In this document: positions 44,912 through 52,890 of the stretch, one piece after another
How the letters are laid out: the number at the start of each line of letters is the position of its first letter
How positions within the stretch are numbered: the first letter of the stretch is position 1
From: Pseudoduganella danionis
GTDB taxonomy: Bacteria; Pseudomonadota; Gammaproteobacteria; Burkholderiales; Burkholderiaceae_D
DNA: 64,000 bases
Assembly (NCBI RefSeq): GCF_009720775.1
Contig: NZ_WNKW01000006.1
Span: forward strand, 62,001-126,000
Direction of reading: 5' to 3'
Translations under genes and position numbers: made by a program
Notes under the pieces: model-generated
What the model saw: the letters and a program-made list of their open reading frames with translations, nothing else
The model's database searches: none
What the model was told of the DNA's origin: nothing

Positions 44912-45832
44912 TCAGTCCGGCACATACCAGTAAGCCTTGTTGTCGAGCGGTGTCAGCGGCGACAGCGCGGGATTGGCGAGCCTGAAAATGCGCCGCTTGC
45001 GCAGGCCGGACTGCTCGATCAGCCCGTCATAGAACTGGTGGAATAACTGGTCATAGCGGCCATCGGCAATCAGCCGCTGCAGGCCATATTCGAGCCGCTG
45101 TGCCAGCCGCTGCTGCTGCCCGCCGATAAAGAAATAACGCGGCGCGGGTATATACAGGGCAAAGCTGCGCTCCACCGTCAGCGCGGGAAATTCCTGCACA
45201 TAGGCGGCCTGCTCGTAGATGGCTTCATCGACGGCGCGGGGAAAATACTGGAAGCGTCCTGCCGCCAGCATATGATGCAGCCCCAGCGTGCTATTGGTTT
45301 CCACCAGCGGCAGGCCGGCATGGCGGTAGATGCTGGTGGAACTCCACTGCCGCCCCGCTCCCACGCTGTATTGTTTGAGATCGTCCAGCGTGCGCACCGC
45401 GCTGAACAGGTTCTGCTTGCGTCCGTCGATGAGGGAAATGCGGTAGCAGGACATGCCTTTATCGAGCGGGATGCGGATAGGTATCAGCTTGTTTTCCCAC
45501 TCGGTCGACGTCACCTGCCCGCTCAGATTCACATTGCCGCCCTTGAGCATTTCCTGCAGCAAGCGTTCGCGCTCCATGTGCAAGGGCGAGATTTTGAGCT
45601 CGTAAGCACCATAGCGGTTGCTTGATGCCTCCAGCGCCGCATTGAGCAGGCGCATCACATGGCTGTTATTGAAGTGAGATTTGCTGGAGTTCATGTCGAT
45701 GATATACACATCGGCCGCCACTGCACTGGCCGGCAGCGCTGCCAGCGCCAGCGCCAGCGCCAGTATGCACAGGCCCAAACTTGGCAAGCCTCGTGGTAAC
45801 AGCAAGATCTCAGCCCTCCGGAATGACCGCAT
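44912..45832 (-). CDS. Periplasmic solute-binding-like protein
   Basis: A 306-residue protein with a signal peptide (cleavage near AVAAD, residue 40). The body resembles family 3 solute-binding proteins: strands and the late GLQRLIADGRYDQLFHQFYDGL segment match the C-terminal helix of that fold. The expected charged ligand-binding signature is poorly kept and no permease or ATPase gene is adjacent, so it may be a sensor rather than a transporter part. It lies 59 bases upstream of the esterase gene on the same strand. Confidence 0.68.
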   Translation of the reverse strand: MRSFRRAEILLLPRGLPSLGLCILALALALAALPASAVAADVYIIDMNSSKSHFNNSHVMRLLNAALEASSNRYGAYELKISPLHMERERLLQEMLKGGNVNLSGQVTSTEWENKLIPIRIPLDKGMSCYRISLIDGRKQNLFSAVRTLDDLKQYSVGAGRQWSSTSIYRHAGLPLVETNSTLGLHHMLAAGRFQYFPRAVDEAIYEQAAYVQEFPALTVERSFALYIPAPRYFFIGGQQQRLAQRLEYGLQRLIADGRYDQLFHQFYDGLIEQSGLRKRRIFRLANPALSPLTPLDNKAYWYVPD

Positions 45833-46385
45833 TCAGGACGCCCAACTCGCCCTGCAGTAGCGAATTATTATAAAGACATTCCCTGCCGAACCGCAGCAGG
45901 CCGTCACCGCACCGCACCATAATGGCGTAGTCATTGCGCCCTATTCAGCCTGCGCAGGCTTGCCGCTTCAGCCTGCACACCGCACTCCGGCATGCCCGGG
46001 CGCAGCAATTTCTGCGCTGAGACCACACCACCACAGCCAATTCAGGCAGCATTTCCCACAATGCGAAAAGGCATTCTCACATTGCAGAATCCGGGTCGCC
46101 AAAAAACCACAGAATTTATCCCATCCGATAAAAAGTCATTCCACAGCGCAAAAATTATAAGCTAAGCCATTGAAAATTAACAGATAAAATTAAGTTATAT
46201 GTCTTATATAAGACATGCTACTCAGCGAAAAAAGGGCTATGATTATTCCATCGAACTTCGCTTTTTATAGAGAGTTTTTAACGCATTACTGACTGACCAG
46301 CCGGCCCCAGTGAACCGCACTACCCACACTCCCGGCACCCGTTTTTGAATCTTTATTATTCTGTTTAACTGCCAAGGAAATCATC
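45833..46385. other. 553-bp intergenic region before isocitrate lyase
   Basis: No gene is supported. The right half is AT-rich and holds the aceA promoter with its palindrome, listed separately. Confidence 0.5.
46199..46216. promoter_or_regulatory. Perfect 18-bp palindrome, candidate aceA operator
   Basis: ATGTCTTATATAAGACAT is fully self-complementary and lies about 170 bases before aceA. A TTGAAA at 46170-46175 could be the -35 of a promoter overlapping it. Palindromes of this type are used by GntR-family regulators of central carbon genes in betaproteobacteria (recalled), which is the likely use here. Confidence 0.6.
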
Positions 46386-47966
46386 ATGTCCCAATACCAA
46401 GACGACATCCAAGCCGTTGCTGCACTGAAGCAAAAAGAAGGTAGTGCATGGAACGCCATCAACCCTGAATCGGCTGCCCGTATGCGCGCCCAGAACCGCT
46501 TCAAAACCGGTCTGGACATCGCTAAATACACGGCCAAGATCATGCGCGCCGACATGGCCGCCTACGATGCCGATCCAGCCAAGTACACCCAGTCGCTGGG
46601 TTGCTGGCACGGTTTCATCGGTCAGCAGAAGATGATTTCGATCAAGAAGCACTTCAACAGCACCGAACGCCGCTACCTCTACCTGTCGGGCTGGATGGTT
46701 GCCGCACTGCGCTCGGAATTCGGCCCGCTGCCAGACCAGTCGATGCACGAAAAAACCGCCGTATCGGCCCTGATCAAAGAGCTGTACACCTTCCTGCGTC
46801 AGGCTGACGCACGTGAACTGGGCGGCCTGTTCCGTCAACTGGATGCTGCCGAAGGCGCTGCCAAAGCTGCGATTCAGGAAAAGATCGACAACCACGTAAC
46901 CCACGTTGTACCTATCATCGCCGACATCGACGCCGGTTTCGGTAACGCTGAAGCGACCTACCTGCTGGCCAAACAGTTCATCGAAGCGGGTGCTTGCTGC
47001 ATCCAGATCGAAAACCAAGTGTCGGACGAGAAGCAATGCGGTCACCAGGACGGTAAAGTCACCGTGCCACACGAAGACTTCCTGGCCAAGATCCGCGCCA
47101 TCCGTTACGCCTTCCTGGAACTGGGCGTGGACGACGGCATCATCGTGGCCCGTACCGACTCGCTGGGCGCCGGCCTGACCAAGCAGATCGCTGTGACCAA
47201 GCAGCCAGGCGACCTGGGCGACCAGTACAACTCCTTCCTCGATTGTGAAGAAGTGTCGGCTGATGCACTGGGCAACGGCGACGTGATCATCAAACGCGAA
47301 GGCAAACTGCTGCGTCCTAAGCGTCTGCCATCGAATCTGTTCCAGTTCCGTTCCGGCACCGGCGAAGCCCGCTGCGTACTGGACTGCATCACCTCGCTGC
47401 AGAACGGCGCCGACCTGCTGTGGATCGAAACGGAAAAACCACATATCGCCCAGATCGGCGGCATGGTCAGCGAAATCCGTAAAGTCATCCCTAACGCCAA
47501 GCTGGTGTACAACAACAGCCCATCGTTCAACTGGACCCTGAACTTCCGTCAGCAAGCCTACGACCGCATGAAAGCCGAAGGCAAAGACGTATCGTCCTAC
47601 GAGCGCAGCCAGCTGATGAGCGTGGAATACGACAACAGCGAACTGGCCAAAGAAGCTGACGAGAAAATCCGCACCTTCCAGGCTGATGCAGCCCGCGAAG
47701 CCGGCATCTTCCACCACCTGATCACGCTGCCGACCTACCACACGGCTGCGCTGTCGACCGACAATCTGGCCAAAGAATACTTCGGCGACCAAGGTATGCT
47801 CGGTTATGTCGCTGGCGTACAACGCAAAGAAATCCGTCAGGGTATCGCTTGCGTGAAACACCAGAACATGTCCGGTTCCGACATCGGCGACGATCACAAA
47901 GACTACTTCAGCGGCGAAGCAGCCCTGAAAGCAGCAGGTAAAGACAACACGATGAACCAGTTCTAA
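46386..47966 (+). CDS. aceA: Isocitrate lyase, long form
   Basis: A 526-residue protein with the active-site segment DEKQCGHQDGK (Cys218 as catalytic acid). The family signature is normally K-K/R-CGH; the KQCGH variant and the length match the long Pseudomonas-type enzymes. It cleaves isocitrate to glyoxylate and succinate, the first step of the glyoxylate bypass for growth on acetate or fatty acids. AAGGAAA precedes the ATG at good spacing. Codon use is visibly biased towards highly expressed choices (CGT, GGT). No malate synthase or aceK is in the window. Confidence 0.95.
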   Translation: MSQYQDDIQAVAALKQKEGSAWNAINPESAARMRAQNRFKTGLDIAKYTAKIMRADMAAYDADPAKYTQSLGCWHGFIGQQKMISIKKHFNSTERRYLYLSGWMVAALRSEFGPLPDQSMHEKTAVSALIKELYTFLRQADARELGGLFRQLDAAEGAAKAAIQEKIDNHVTHVVPIIADIDAGFGNAEATYLLAKQFIEAGACCIQIENQVSDEKQCGHQDGKVTVPHEDFLAKIRAIRYAFLELGVDDGIIVARTDSLGAGLTKQIAVTKQPGDLGDQYNSFLDCEEVSADALGNGDVIIKREGKLLRPKRLPSNLFQFRSGTGEARCVLDCITSLQNGADLLWIETEKPHIAQIGGMVSEIRKVIPNAKLVYNNSPSFNWTLNFRQQAYDRMKAEGKDVSSYERSQLMSVEYDNSELAKEADEKIRTFQADAAREAGIFHHLITLPTYHTAALSTDNLAKEYFGDQGMLGYVAGVQRKEIRQGIACVKHQNMSGSDIGDDHKDYFSGEAALKAAGKDNTMNQF

Positions 47967-47985
47967 GGTCATCATGCTGGACTAG

Positions 47986-48024
47986 AAAACCGGGCTCTGT
48001 TTCTTGCAGAGCCCGGTTTTTTTT
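47986..48024 (+). terminator. Rho-independent terminator of aceA
   Basis: A perfect 14-bp stem, AAAACCGGGCTCTG with CAGAGCCCGGTTTT, loop TTTCTTG, then a T run. Confidence 0.92.
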
Positions 48025-48061
48025 CGTCTGTACACAGCGATGTTATATCGCTCATGTATCT

Positions 48062-48103
48062 TTGATATAGATCAACGAAATACTTGATCCTGCTCATTAC
48101 ACT
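48062..48103 (+). promoter_or_regulatory. FNR/Anr-type class-II promoter of the HDAC-family gene
   Basis: TTGATATAGATCAA (48062-48075) is a perfect FNR/Anr box. A -10-like TACACT lies at 48098-48103. A transcript start near 48110 would centre the box at -41.5, the class-II activator position. Confidence 0.7.
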
Positions 48104-48182
48104 GAATTGACTTCGTTAGGTTTCACCCACCGACCACGTGCGTCAAGTAGCACGTGCCTGTAACGCTTACCCACGTTTGACG

Positions 48183-49112
48183 ATGCTGCCAGTTTATATT
48201 TCCCACCCCGATTGCCTGAAACACTCGATGGGCGATCAACACCCCGAATGCCCCGAGCGCATAGGCGCGGTCAACGACATGCTGCTGATCAAGGGCCTGC
48301 TCGATTTCATGCAACCGATGGATGCGCCGCTGGCGACCGAAAAGCAGCTGGCGCAAGCCCATGCCAGCCTGTACATCCACGAACTGGCGGCCCAGTCGCC
48401 CAAGGAAGGCACGGTGCAGGTTGACCCTGACACCAGCATGAATCCGTATAGCTATCAGGCCGCCCTGCGCGCTGCCGGTGCCGCCGTGATGGCCACCGAT
48501 ATGGTGCTGACCAAGGGTGCCGGCACGGCTTTCTGCAACGTGCGCCCACCGGGCCACCATGCCGAGTACAGCGCCGCGGGCGGCTTCTGCTTTTTTAACA
48601 ACGTTGCCGTCGGCATACGCCACGCGCTCAATGTGCACGGGCTGGAACGGGTGGCGTTGGTGGATTTCGACGTCCACCACGGCAATGGCAGCGAAGACAT
48701 CCTGCACGATGACGAGCGCGTGCTGATGTGCTCGATCTTCGAGGACAAGCTGTATCCGTTCTGCGGCAACGTGCCGCGCGGGCCGAATATGGTGAATGTG
48801 GCGCTGCCGGCCCGCTCAGGCAGCGACGCGCTGCGTCAGGCCGTGCTGGAGAAGTGGATACCCGCGCTGGATCAATTCCGCCCCCAGCTAATTTTCATTT
48901 CGGCCGGCTTCGATGGCCACCGCGATGACGACATGGGCAACCTCGGGCTAGTGGAAGCGGACTACGCGTGGATCACCAAACAGATCGTCGCCGTAGCACA
49001 GCGCCACTGTCAGGGCCGCATCGTGTCCTGTCTGGAAGGCGGCTACGTGATGTCCTCGCTGGCGCGCAGCGCCGCCGCCCACGTGAAAGTTTTGCTCGGA
49101 ATGGACGACTGA
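48183..49112 (+). CDS. Histone deacetylase-family protein (AcuC/HDAC superfamily)
   Basis: A 309-residue protein with class II-like HDAC signatures: VRPPGHHAE, FCFFNNVAVG, the zinc-ligand segment VDFDVHHGNGSEDI, and SAGFDGHRDDDMGNL. Bacterial members deacetylate polyamines, acetoin-related or protein substrates. The ATG at 48183 begins the conserved fold (LPVYISHPDC), so a longer frame from 48138 is not used. It is followed after 70 bases by an acyl-CoA synthetase/GNAT gene, a writer-eraser arrangement. An FNR-type promoter lies upstream. Confidence 0.88.
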   Translation: MLPVYISHPDCLKHSMGDQHPECPERIGAVNDMLLIKGLLDFMQPMDAPLATEKQLAQAHASLYIHELAAQSPKEGTVQVDPDTSMNPYSYQAALRAAGAAVMATDMVLTKGAGTAFCNVRPPGHHAEYSAAGGFCFFNNVAVGIRHALNVHGLERVALVDFDVHHGNGSEDILHDDERVLMCSIFEDKLYPFCGNVPRGPNMVNVALPARSGSDALRQAVLEKWIPALDQFRPQLIFISAGFDGHRDDDMGNLGLVEADYAWITKQIVAVAQRHCQGRIVSCLEGGYVMSSLARSAAAHVKVLLGMDD

Positions 49113-49182
49113 ACCCGATCAATGCTATTGTCGGCAGCGCTTACCCGGCGCTTGCCGATCTCCCACATTGCCGATCACGCTC

Positions 49183-51861
49183 ATGGAAACCCACTACCTC
49201 ACCCCCCTGTTCTCGCCCCAGTCCATCGTTGTTTTTGCCGGCAAGCCGGACCAGCCGGACACCCAGACCAGTTATGGCCGCTCAATCAGCGCGCAACTGG
49301 AACAGGGCGGCTTCAAAGGGCCGGTAACCTATCTCGATGTGGGCATGACGGGTACGCTGGCCGATCTGGCCCATTCGCGCGCCGATCTGGCCGTGATCGC
49401 GCTGCCCACGGAAGAACTGTGCTTCGCGCTCGAAGTGGCGGGCCGCATCCAGTGCCGCGCTGCGCTGATCCTGTCGGCCGGGGTGGATAGCACGCAGGCG
49501 CATGAACTGCACAACATCGCGCGCAAACATGGCATCCATCTGCTGGGGCCGAACTGCCTCGGTTACCAGCGTCCGCGCCTGAACATCAATGCCAGCGTGG
49601 CCGGTCAGCTGGCCCAGCCCGGCAGTCTGGCACTGATCTCGCAATCAGGCGCACTGACCTCGGCGATTCTGGACTGGGGTAACAAGAATGCCGTGGGCTT
49701 CTCCACCGTGGTGTCGCTGGGGGCTAACACTGCCGTCGATCTGGCGCAGACGCTGGACTTCCTCGCCACCGATCCGGCCACCCAGAGTATCGTGATCTAC
49801 ATGGAAGGCGTGACCAATGCACGGCGCTTCCTGTCGGCCCTGCGTGGCGCGGCCAATACCAAGCCGGTGGTGGTACTCAAAGCCGGCAATGCCTCGGCCG
49901 CATCGGCGGCCGCGCTGACCCACTCGGGCTCCATCGTCGCTTCCGACGACATTTTCGATTCCGCGCTGCGCCGCACGGGTGCTGTGCGCGTGAAGTCGTT
50001 TGTGCAGCTGTTTGCAGCCGCCAAATGTCTGGCTTCGCGCTACCGCCCCGTGGGCCCGCGTCTGGCCATCGTCACCAATGGCGGCGGCCCCGGCGTGCTG
50101 GCAGCGGACTGGATCGAGGAACTCGACCTGAAACTGGCGCGCCTGTCGGACGAAGCGGCACGCACACTGATGCCCATCCTGCCGGCCAATGCTACCTTGT
50201 CGAATCTGCTCGATCTGTCGGAAGATGCCGATGCAGACGCCTTCTGCGCAGCCATACAGGCCTGTGCGCGCGATAGCGCAGTCGATGGCGTGCTGGTGAT
50301 CTATTCGCCCAAGCTGGGCGGCGATCCGGCCGGCGTGGCGCGCGCTGTCAGCGCTATGAATGCAGGCCTCGGCAAACCGCTGCTGACCTGCTGGATGGGT
50401 GATGAACAGGTCGCCGAAGCGCGCCAGATCATCAACACGGCCGGTGTGGCCACCTTCCGCACGCCGGAAGCGGCCGTCGATGGCTTCAGCAATATCGCCT
50501 CGTTCTACCAGAACCAGCAACTGCTGCATCAGACCCCGCCACCGCTGTCGCAACTGGCCAAGCCTGATCTGGACGGCGCCCGCCTGCTGATCGAAGGCGT
50601 GCTGGCCGAACGCCGCAAAGTGCTGACGGAGATGGAATCAAAAGCGCTGCTGGCAGCCTTCCACATCCCGATTACCCAGACCATCCTCGCGCGCACAGCC
50701 AGCGAAGCCATGCTGATATCGAGTCAGCTGGGCTACCCGGTCGCGCTGAAAATCGATTCGCCCGATATCCCGCACAAATCCGATGTGCAGGGCGTGGTGC
50801 TGAATGTCCAGAATGCGGCCGCCGTGCGCGACGCCTTCAGCGACATGATGGCCACCGTCCGCCGCCTGCAACCGGAAGCGCGCATCAATGGCGTCACCAT
50901 CCAGAAGATGGCCGGCAAACGCCATGGCCGCGAACTGTATATCGGCGTGGTGACGGACCACCTGTTCGGCCCCGCCATCAGCTTCGGCGCGGGCGGCACC
51001 ATGATAGAACTGATCAACGACCGCGCCGTCGAACTGCCGCCGCTGAACCTGTTCCTGGCCCAGCGCCTGATCGACCGCGTACGTACGGCCGAAACGCTGG
51101 GCGAGTGGCGCGGTGCGCCGCCGGCCCAGCGCGAAGCCATCGAGCAGATGCTGCTGCGCGTGTCGGAAATGGTGTGCGAGCTGCCGCAGCTGCGCGAGAT
51201 GGACATCAACCCGCTGATCGTCGATGAAAACGGCGCACTGGCGGTGGATGCCCGCATCGTGGTCGATGCCGCACCACCTTCGGCGGCCGACTACGACCAT
51301 CTGGCCATCCTGCCTTACCCGTCCAACTACACGCAGGAATGGCCGATGCGCGGCGGTGGCCAGTACACCCTGCGGCCGGTGCAGCCGGACGACGCCTCGA
51401 TGCTGCAGGATCTGGTGCGCGGCCTGTCGGAGAAATCGCGCTACTACCGCTTCGCTTCGTCGCTGCGCGAGCTGTCCGTGCCGATGCTGGCCAAGTACAC
51501 GCTGATCGACTACGACCGCGAAATGGCGCTAGTGGCCGTGCAGACCACCCGCACACCCGGCGAAGATGGCGAGTTTGTCGAAACCTCGCACATCATCGGC
51601 GTATCGCGCTACATCGCCAATCCCGACCACAGCACCTGCGAATTCTCGCTGCTGGTGGATGACCGCTACAGCGGCCAGGGGCTGGGCACGCGGCTGATGC
51701 TGGCCATCATGGACGTGGCGCGCGACAAGGGCCTGACCGAGATCGACGGTCTGGTACTGGTGAAGAACACGGGCATGCTGAAACTCATGGCCAGCCTGGG
51801 CTTCCAGATCCGACCGTACCCGGACGATCCGGACTTCCGCCTGTGCAGCAAAGCGCTGTAA
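49183..51861 (+). CDS. Acyl-CoA synthetase (NDP-forming)-GNAT fusion, Pat-like acetyltransferase
   Basis: An 892-residue protein. Domains in order: CoA-binding (residues 5-130), succinyl-CoA synthetase-like (150-460, with LISQSGALTSAIL and His247 in ALTHSGS), ATP-grasp (490-710, YPVALKIDSPDIPHKSDVQG region), and a C-terminal GNAT domain (about 730-890) with the acetyl-CoA loop DRYSGQGLGTRLM. This is the architecture of Pat/PatZ lysine acetyltransferases that inactivate acetyl-CoA synthetase and other enzymes. Enteric PatZ lacks the catalytic His (recalled), whereas this one keeps a His in the corresponding loop. The ATG at 49183 is used, not the upstream TTG. It is probably cotranscribed with the HDAC-family gene. 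Confidence 0.88.
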   Translation: METHYLTPLFSPQSIVVFAGKPDQPDTQTSYGRSISAQLEQGGFKGPVTYLDVGMTGTLADLAHSRADLAVIALPTEELCFALEVAGRIQCRAALILSAGVDSTQAHELHNIARKHGIHLLGPNCLGYQRPRLNINASVAGQLAQPGSLALISQSGALTSAILDWGNKNAVGFSTVVSLGANTAVDLAQTLDFLATDPATQSIVIYMEGVTNARRFLSALRGAANTKPVVVLKAGNASAASAAALTHSGSIVASDDIFDSALRRTGAVRVKSFVQLFAAAKCLASRYRPVGPRLAIVTNGGGPGVLAADWIEELDLKLARLSDEAARTLMPILPANATLSNLLDLSEDADADAFCAAIQACARDSAVDGVLVIYSPKLGGDPAGVARAVSAMNAGLGKPLLTCWMGDEQVAEARQIINTAGVATFRTPEAAVDGFSNIASFYQNQQLLHQTPPPLSQLAKPDLDGARLLIEGVLAERRKVLTEMESKALLAAFHIPITQTILARTASEAMLISSQLGYPVALKIDSPDIPHKSDVQGVVLNVQNAAAVRDAFSDMMATVRRLQPEARINGVTIQKMAGKRHGRELYIGVVTDHLFGPAISFGAGGTMIELINDRAVELPPLNLFLAQRLIDRVRTAETLGEWRGAPPAQREAIEQMLLRVSEMVCELPQLREMDINPLIVDENGALAVDARIVVDAAPPSAADYDHLAILPYPSNYTQEWPMRGGGQYTLRPVQPDDASMLQDLVRGLSEKSRYYRFASSLRELSVPMLAKYTLIDYDREMALVAVQTTRTPGEDGEFVETSHIIGVSRYIANPDHSTCEFSLLVDDRYSGQGLGTRLMLAIMDVARDKGLTEIDGLVLVKNTGMLKLMASLGFQIRPYPDDPDFRLCSKAL

Positions 51862-51894
51862 GCACGCGCCCTCTGCGCTAAGGCTATACCCTGC

Positions 51895-51916
51895 GGTGCC
51901 CGCCTTTGCGGGCACC
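51895..51916 (+). terminator. Hairpin after the Pat-like gene
   Basis: A 9-bp stem, GGTGCCCGC with GCGGGCACC, loop CTTT, 33 bases past the stop. There is no T run. Confidence 0.5.
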
Positions 51917-51977
51917 ATCAGCAGCATTCGGCAAATCCGTGGATAATTCCCGCTCAACAGTTTTCTACGGACCCGAC

Positions 51978-52682
51978 ATGACAACTCTTGCTGACTTCCC
52001 CATCACCAAAAAATGGCCTGCGCAATTCCCCGAGCGCATCCAGCTATACTCGCTGCCCACGCCCAACGGCGTCAAAATTTCCATCGCACTGGAAGAACTG
52101 GGCCTGCCTTATGAAGCCCATCTGGTCAGCTTTGATAGCAATGACCAGCTATCGCCGGAATTCCTCTCGCTCAACCCGAACAACAAGATTCCCGCCATCA
52201 TCGACCCGAATGGTCCCAACGGCCAGCCGCTGGGCCTGTGGGAATCGGGGGCCATCCTGATCTATCTGGCCGCCAAGGCTGGCAAGCTGCTGCCCGACGA
52301 TCTGGCGCTGCGCTATGAAACCTTGCAATGGTTGATGTTCCAGATGGGCGGCGTCGGCCCTATGTTCGGTCAGGTAGGCTTCTTCCACAAATTCGCCGGC
52401 AAGGAATACGAAGACAAGCGCCCGCGCGACCGCTACGTGGCCGAAGCCAGCCGTCTGCTAGGCGTGCTGGAGCAGCGCCTGCAGGGCCGCCAGTGGATCA
52501 TGGGCGAGCAGTACACCATCGCCGACATCGCCATCTTCCCGTGGATCCGCAACCTGATCGAATTCTACGGCGCCGGCGAGCTGGTGCAGATCAGCCGCTT
52601 CCCCCAAGTACAGCGCGTGCTGGCCGCCTTCGTCGCCCGTCCGGCCGTAGCCAAAGGCCTGACCATCCCCGCCCGCAGCTAA
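51978..52682 (+). CDS. Glutathione S-transferase, YghU/Nu-class-like
   Basis: A 234-residue protein. The N-terminal thioredoxin fold has IQLYSLPTPNGVKISIALEE and NKIPAIID with ESGAILIYLA, the glutathione-binding cis-Pro and Glu-Ser. The C-terminal helical domain has QWIMGEQYTIADIAIFPW. The TPNG segment and the QVGFFHKFA segment resemble the YghU/YfcG Nu-class enzymes, which have disulfide-bond reductase activity. A frame reaching 51906 runs into the upstream hairpin; the ATG at 51978 is preferred. Confidence 0.88.
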   Translation: MTTLADFPITKKWPAQFPERIQLYSLPTPNGVKISIALEELGLPYEAHLVSFDSNDQLSPEFLSLNPNNKIPAIIDPNGPNGQPLGLWESGAILIYLAAKAGKLLPDDLALRYETLQWLMFQMGGVGPMFGQVGFFHKFAGKEYEDKRPRDRYVAEASRLLGVLEQRLQGRQWIMGEQYTIADIAIFPWIRNLIEFYGAGELVQISRFPQVQRVLAAFVARPAVAKGLTIPARS

Positions 52683-52689
52683 ACCCGCG

Positions 52690-52808
52690 GGGTCAGGTCG
52701 GGCAAAGTGTCAGTGTCAGGTCGGGCAAACGGGCCTCAACTGCAGACTTCCGCTTGAGGCTGCACCGATGCCCGACCTGACCCCTGCACTTTGCCCGACC
52801 TGACCCCA
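52690..52808. repeat. REPIN-like nested inverted repeat
   Basis: A perfect 21-bp inverted repeat has arms at 52690-52710 and 52788-52808 (outer sequence GGGGTCAGGTCGGGCAAAGTG). Inside lies a second pair based on GTCAGGTCGGGCA/TGCCCGACCTGAC and an innermost CCTCAA/TTGAGG. The GTCAGGTCGGGCA unit thus occurs four times, two in each orientation. It looks like a REP/REPIN element mobilised by a RAYT-type transposase elsewhere in the genome. Confidence 0.75.
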
Positions 52809-52821
52809 AGGTAGGCTTTTT

Positions 52822-52863
52822 TGATCCAGATCAAGGACTGGCTGGACGCAAGGCACTAAGATC
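52822..52863 (+). promoter_or_regulatory. FNR/Anr-type class-II promoter of trhP
   Basis: TTGATCCAGATCAA (52822-52835) is a perfect FNR/Anr box. A -10-like TAAGAT is at 52858-52863. A start near 52870 centres the box at -41.5, the same layout as at the HDAC-family gene. Confidence 0.72.
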
Positions 52864-52890
52864 CGCCACTTTTGCGCGCTTCTTTTTATC

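Noticed and set aside
46365..47975. Minus-strand open frame of 536 codons antisense to aceA
   Set aside because: Shadow of a highly codon-biased gene; product is Val/Phe/Gly-rich without motifs.
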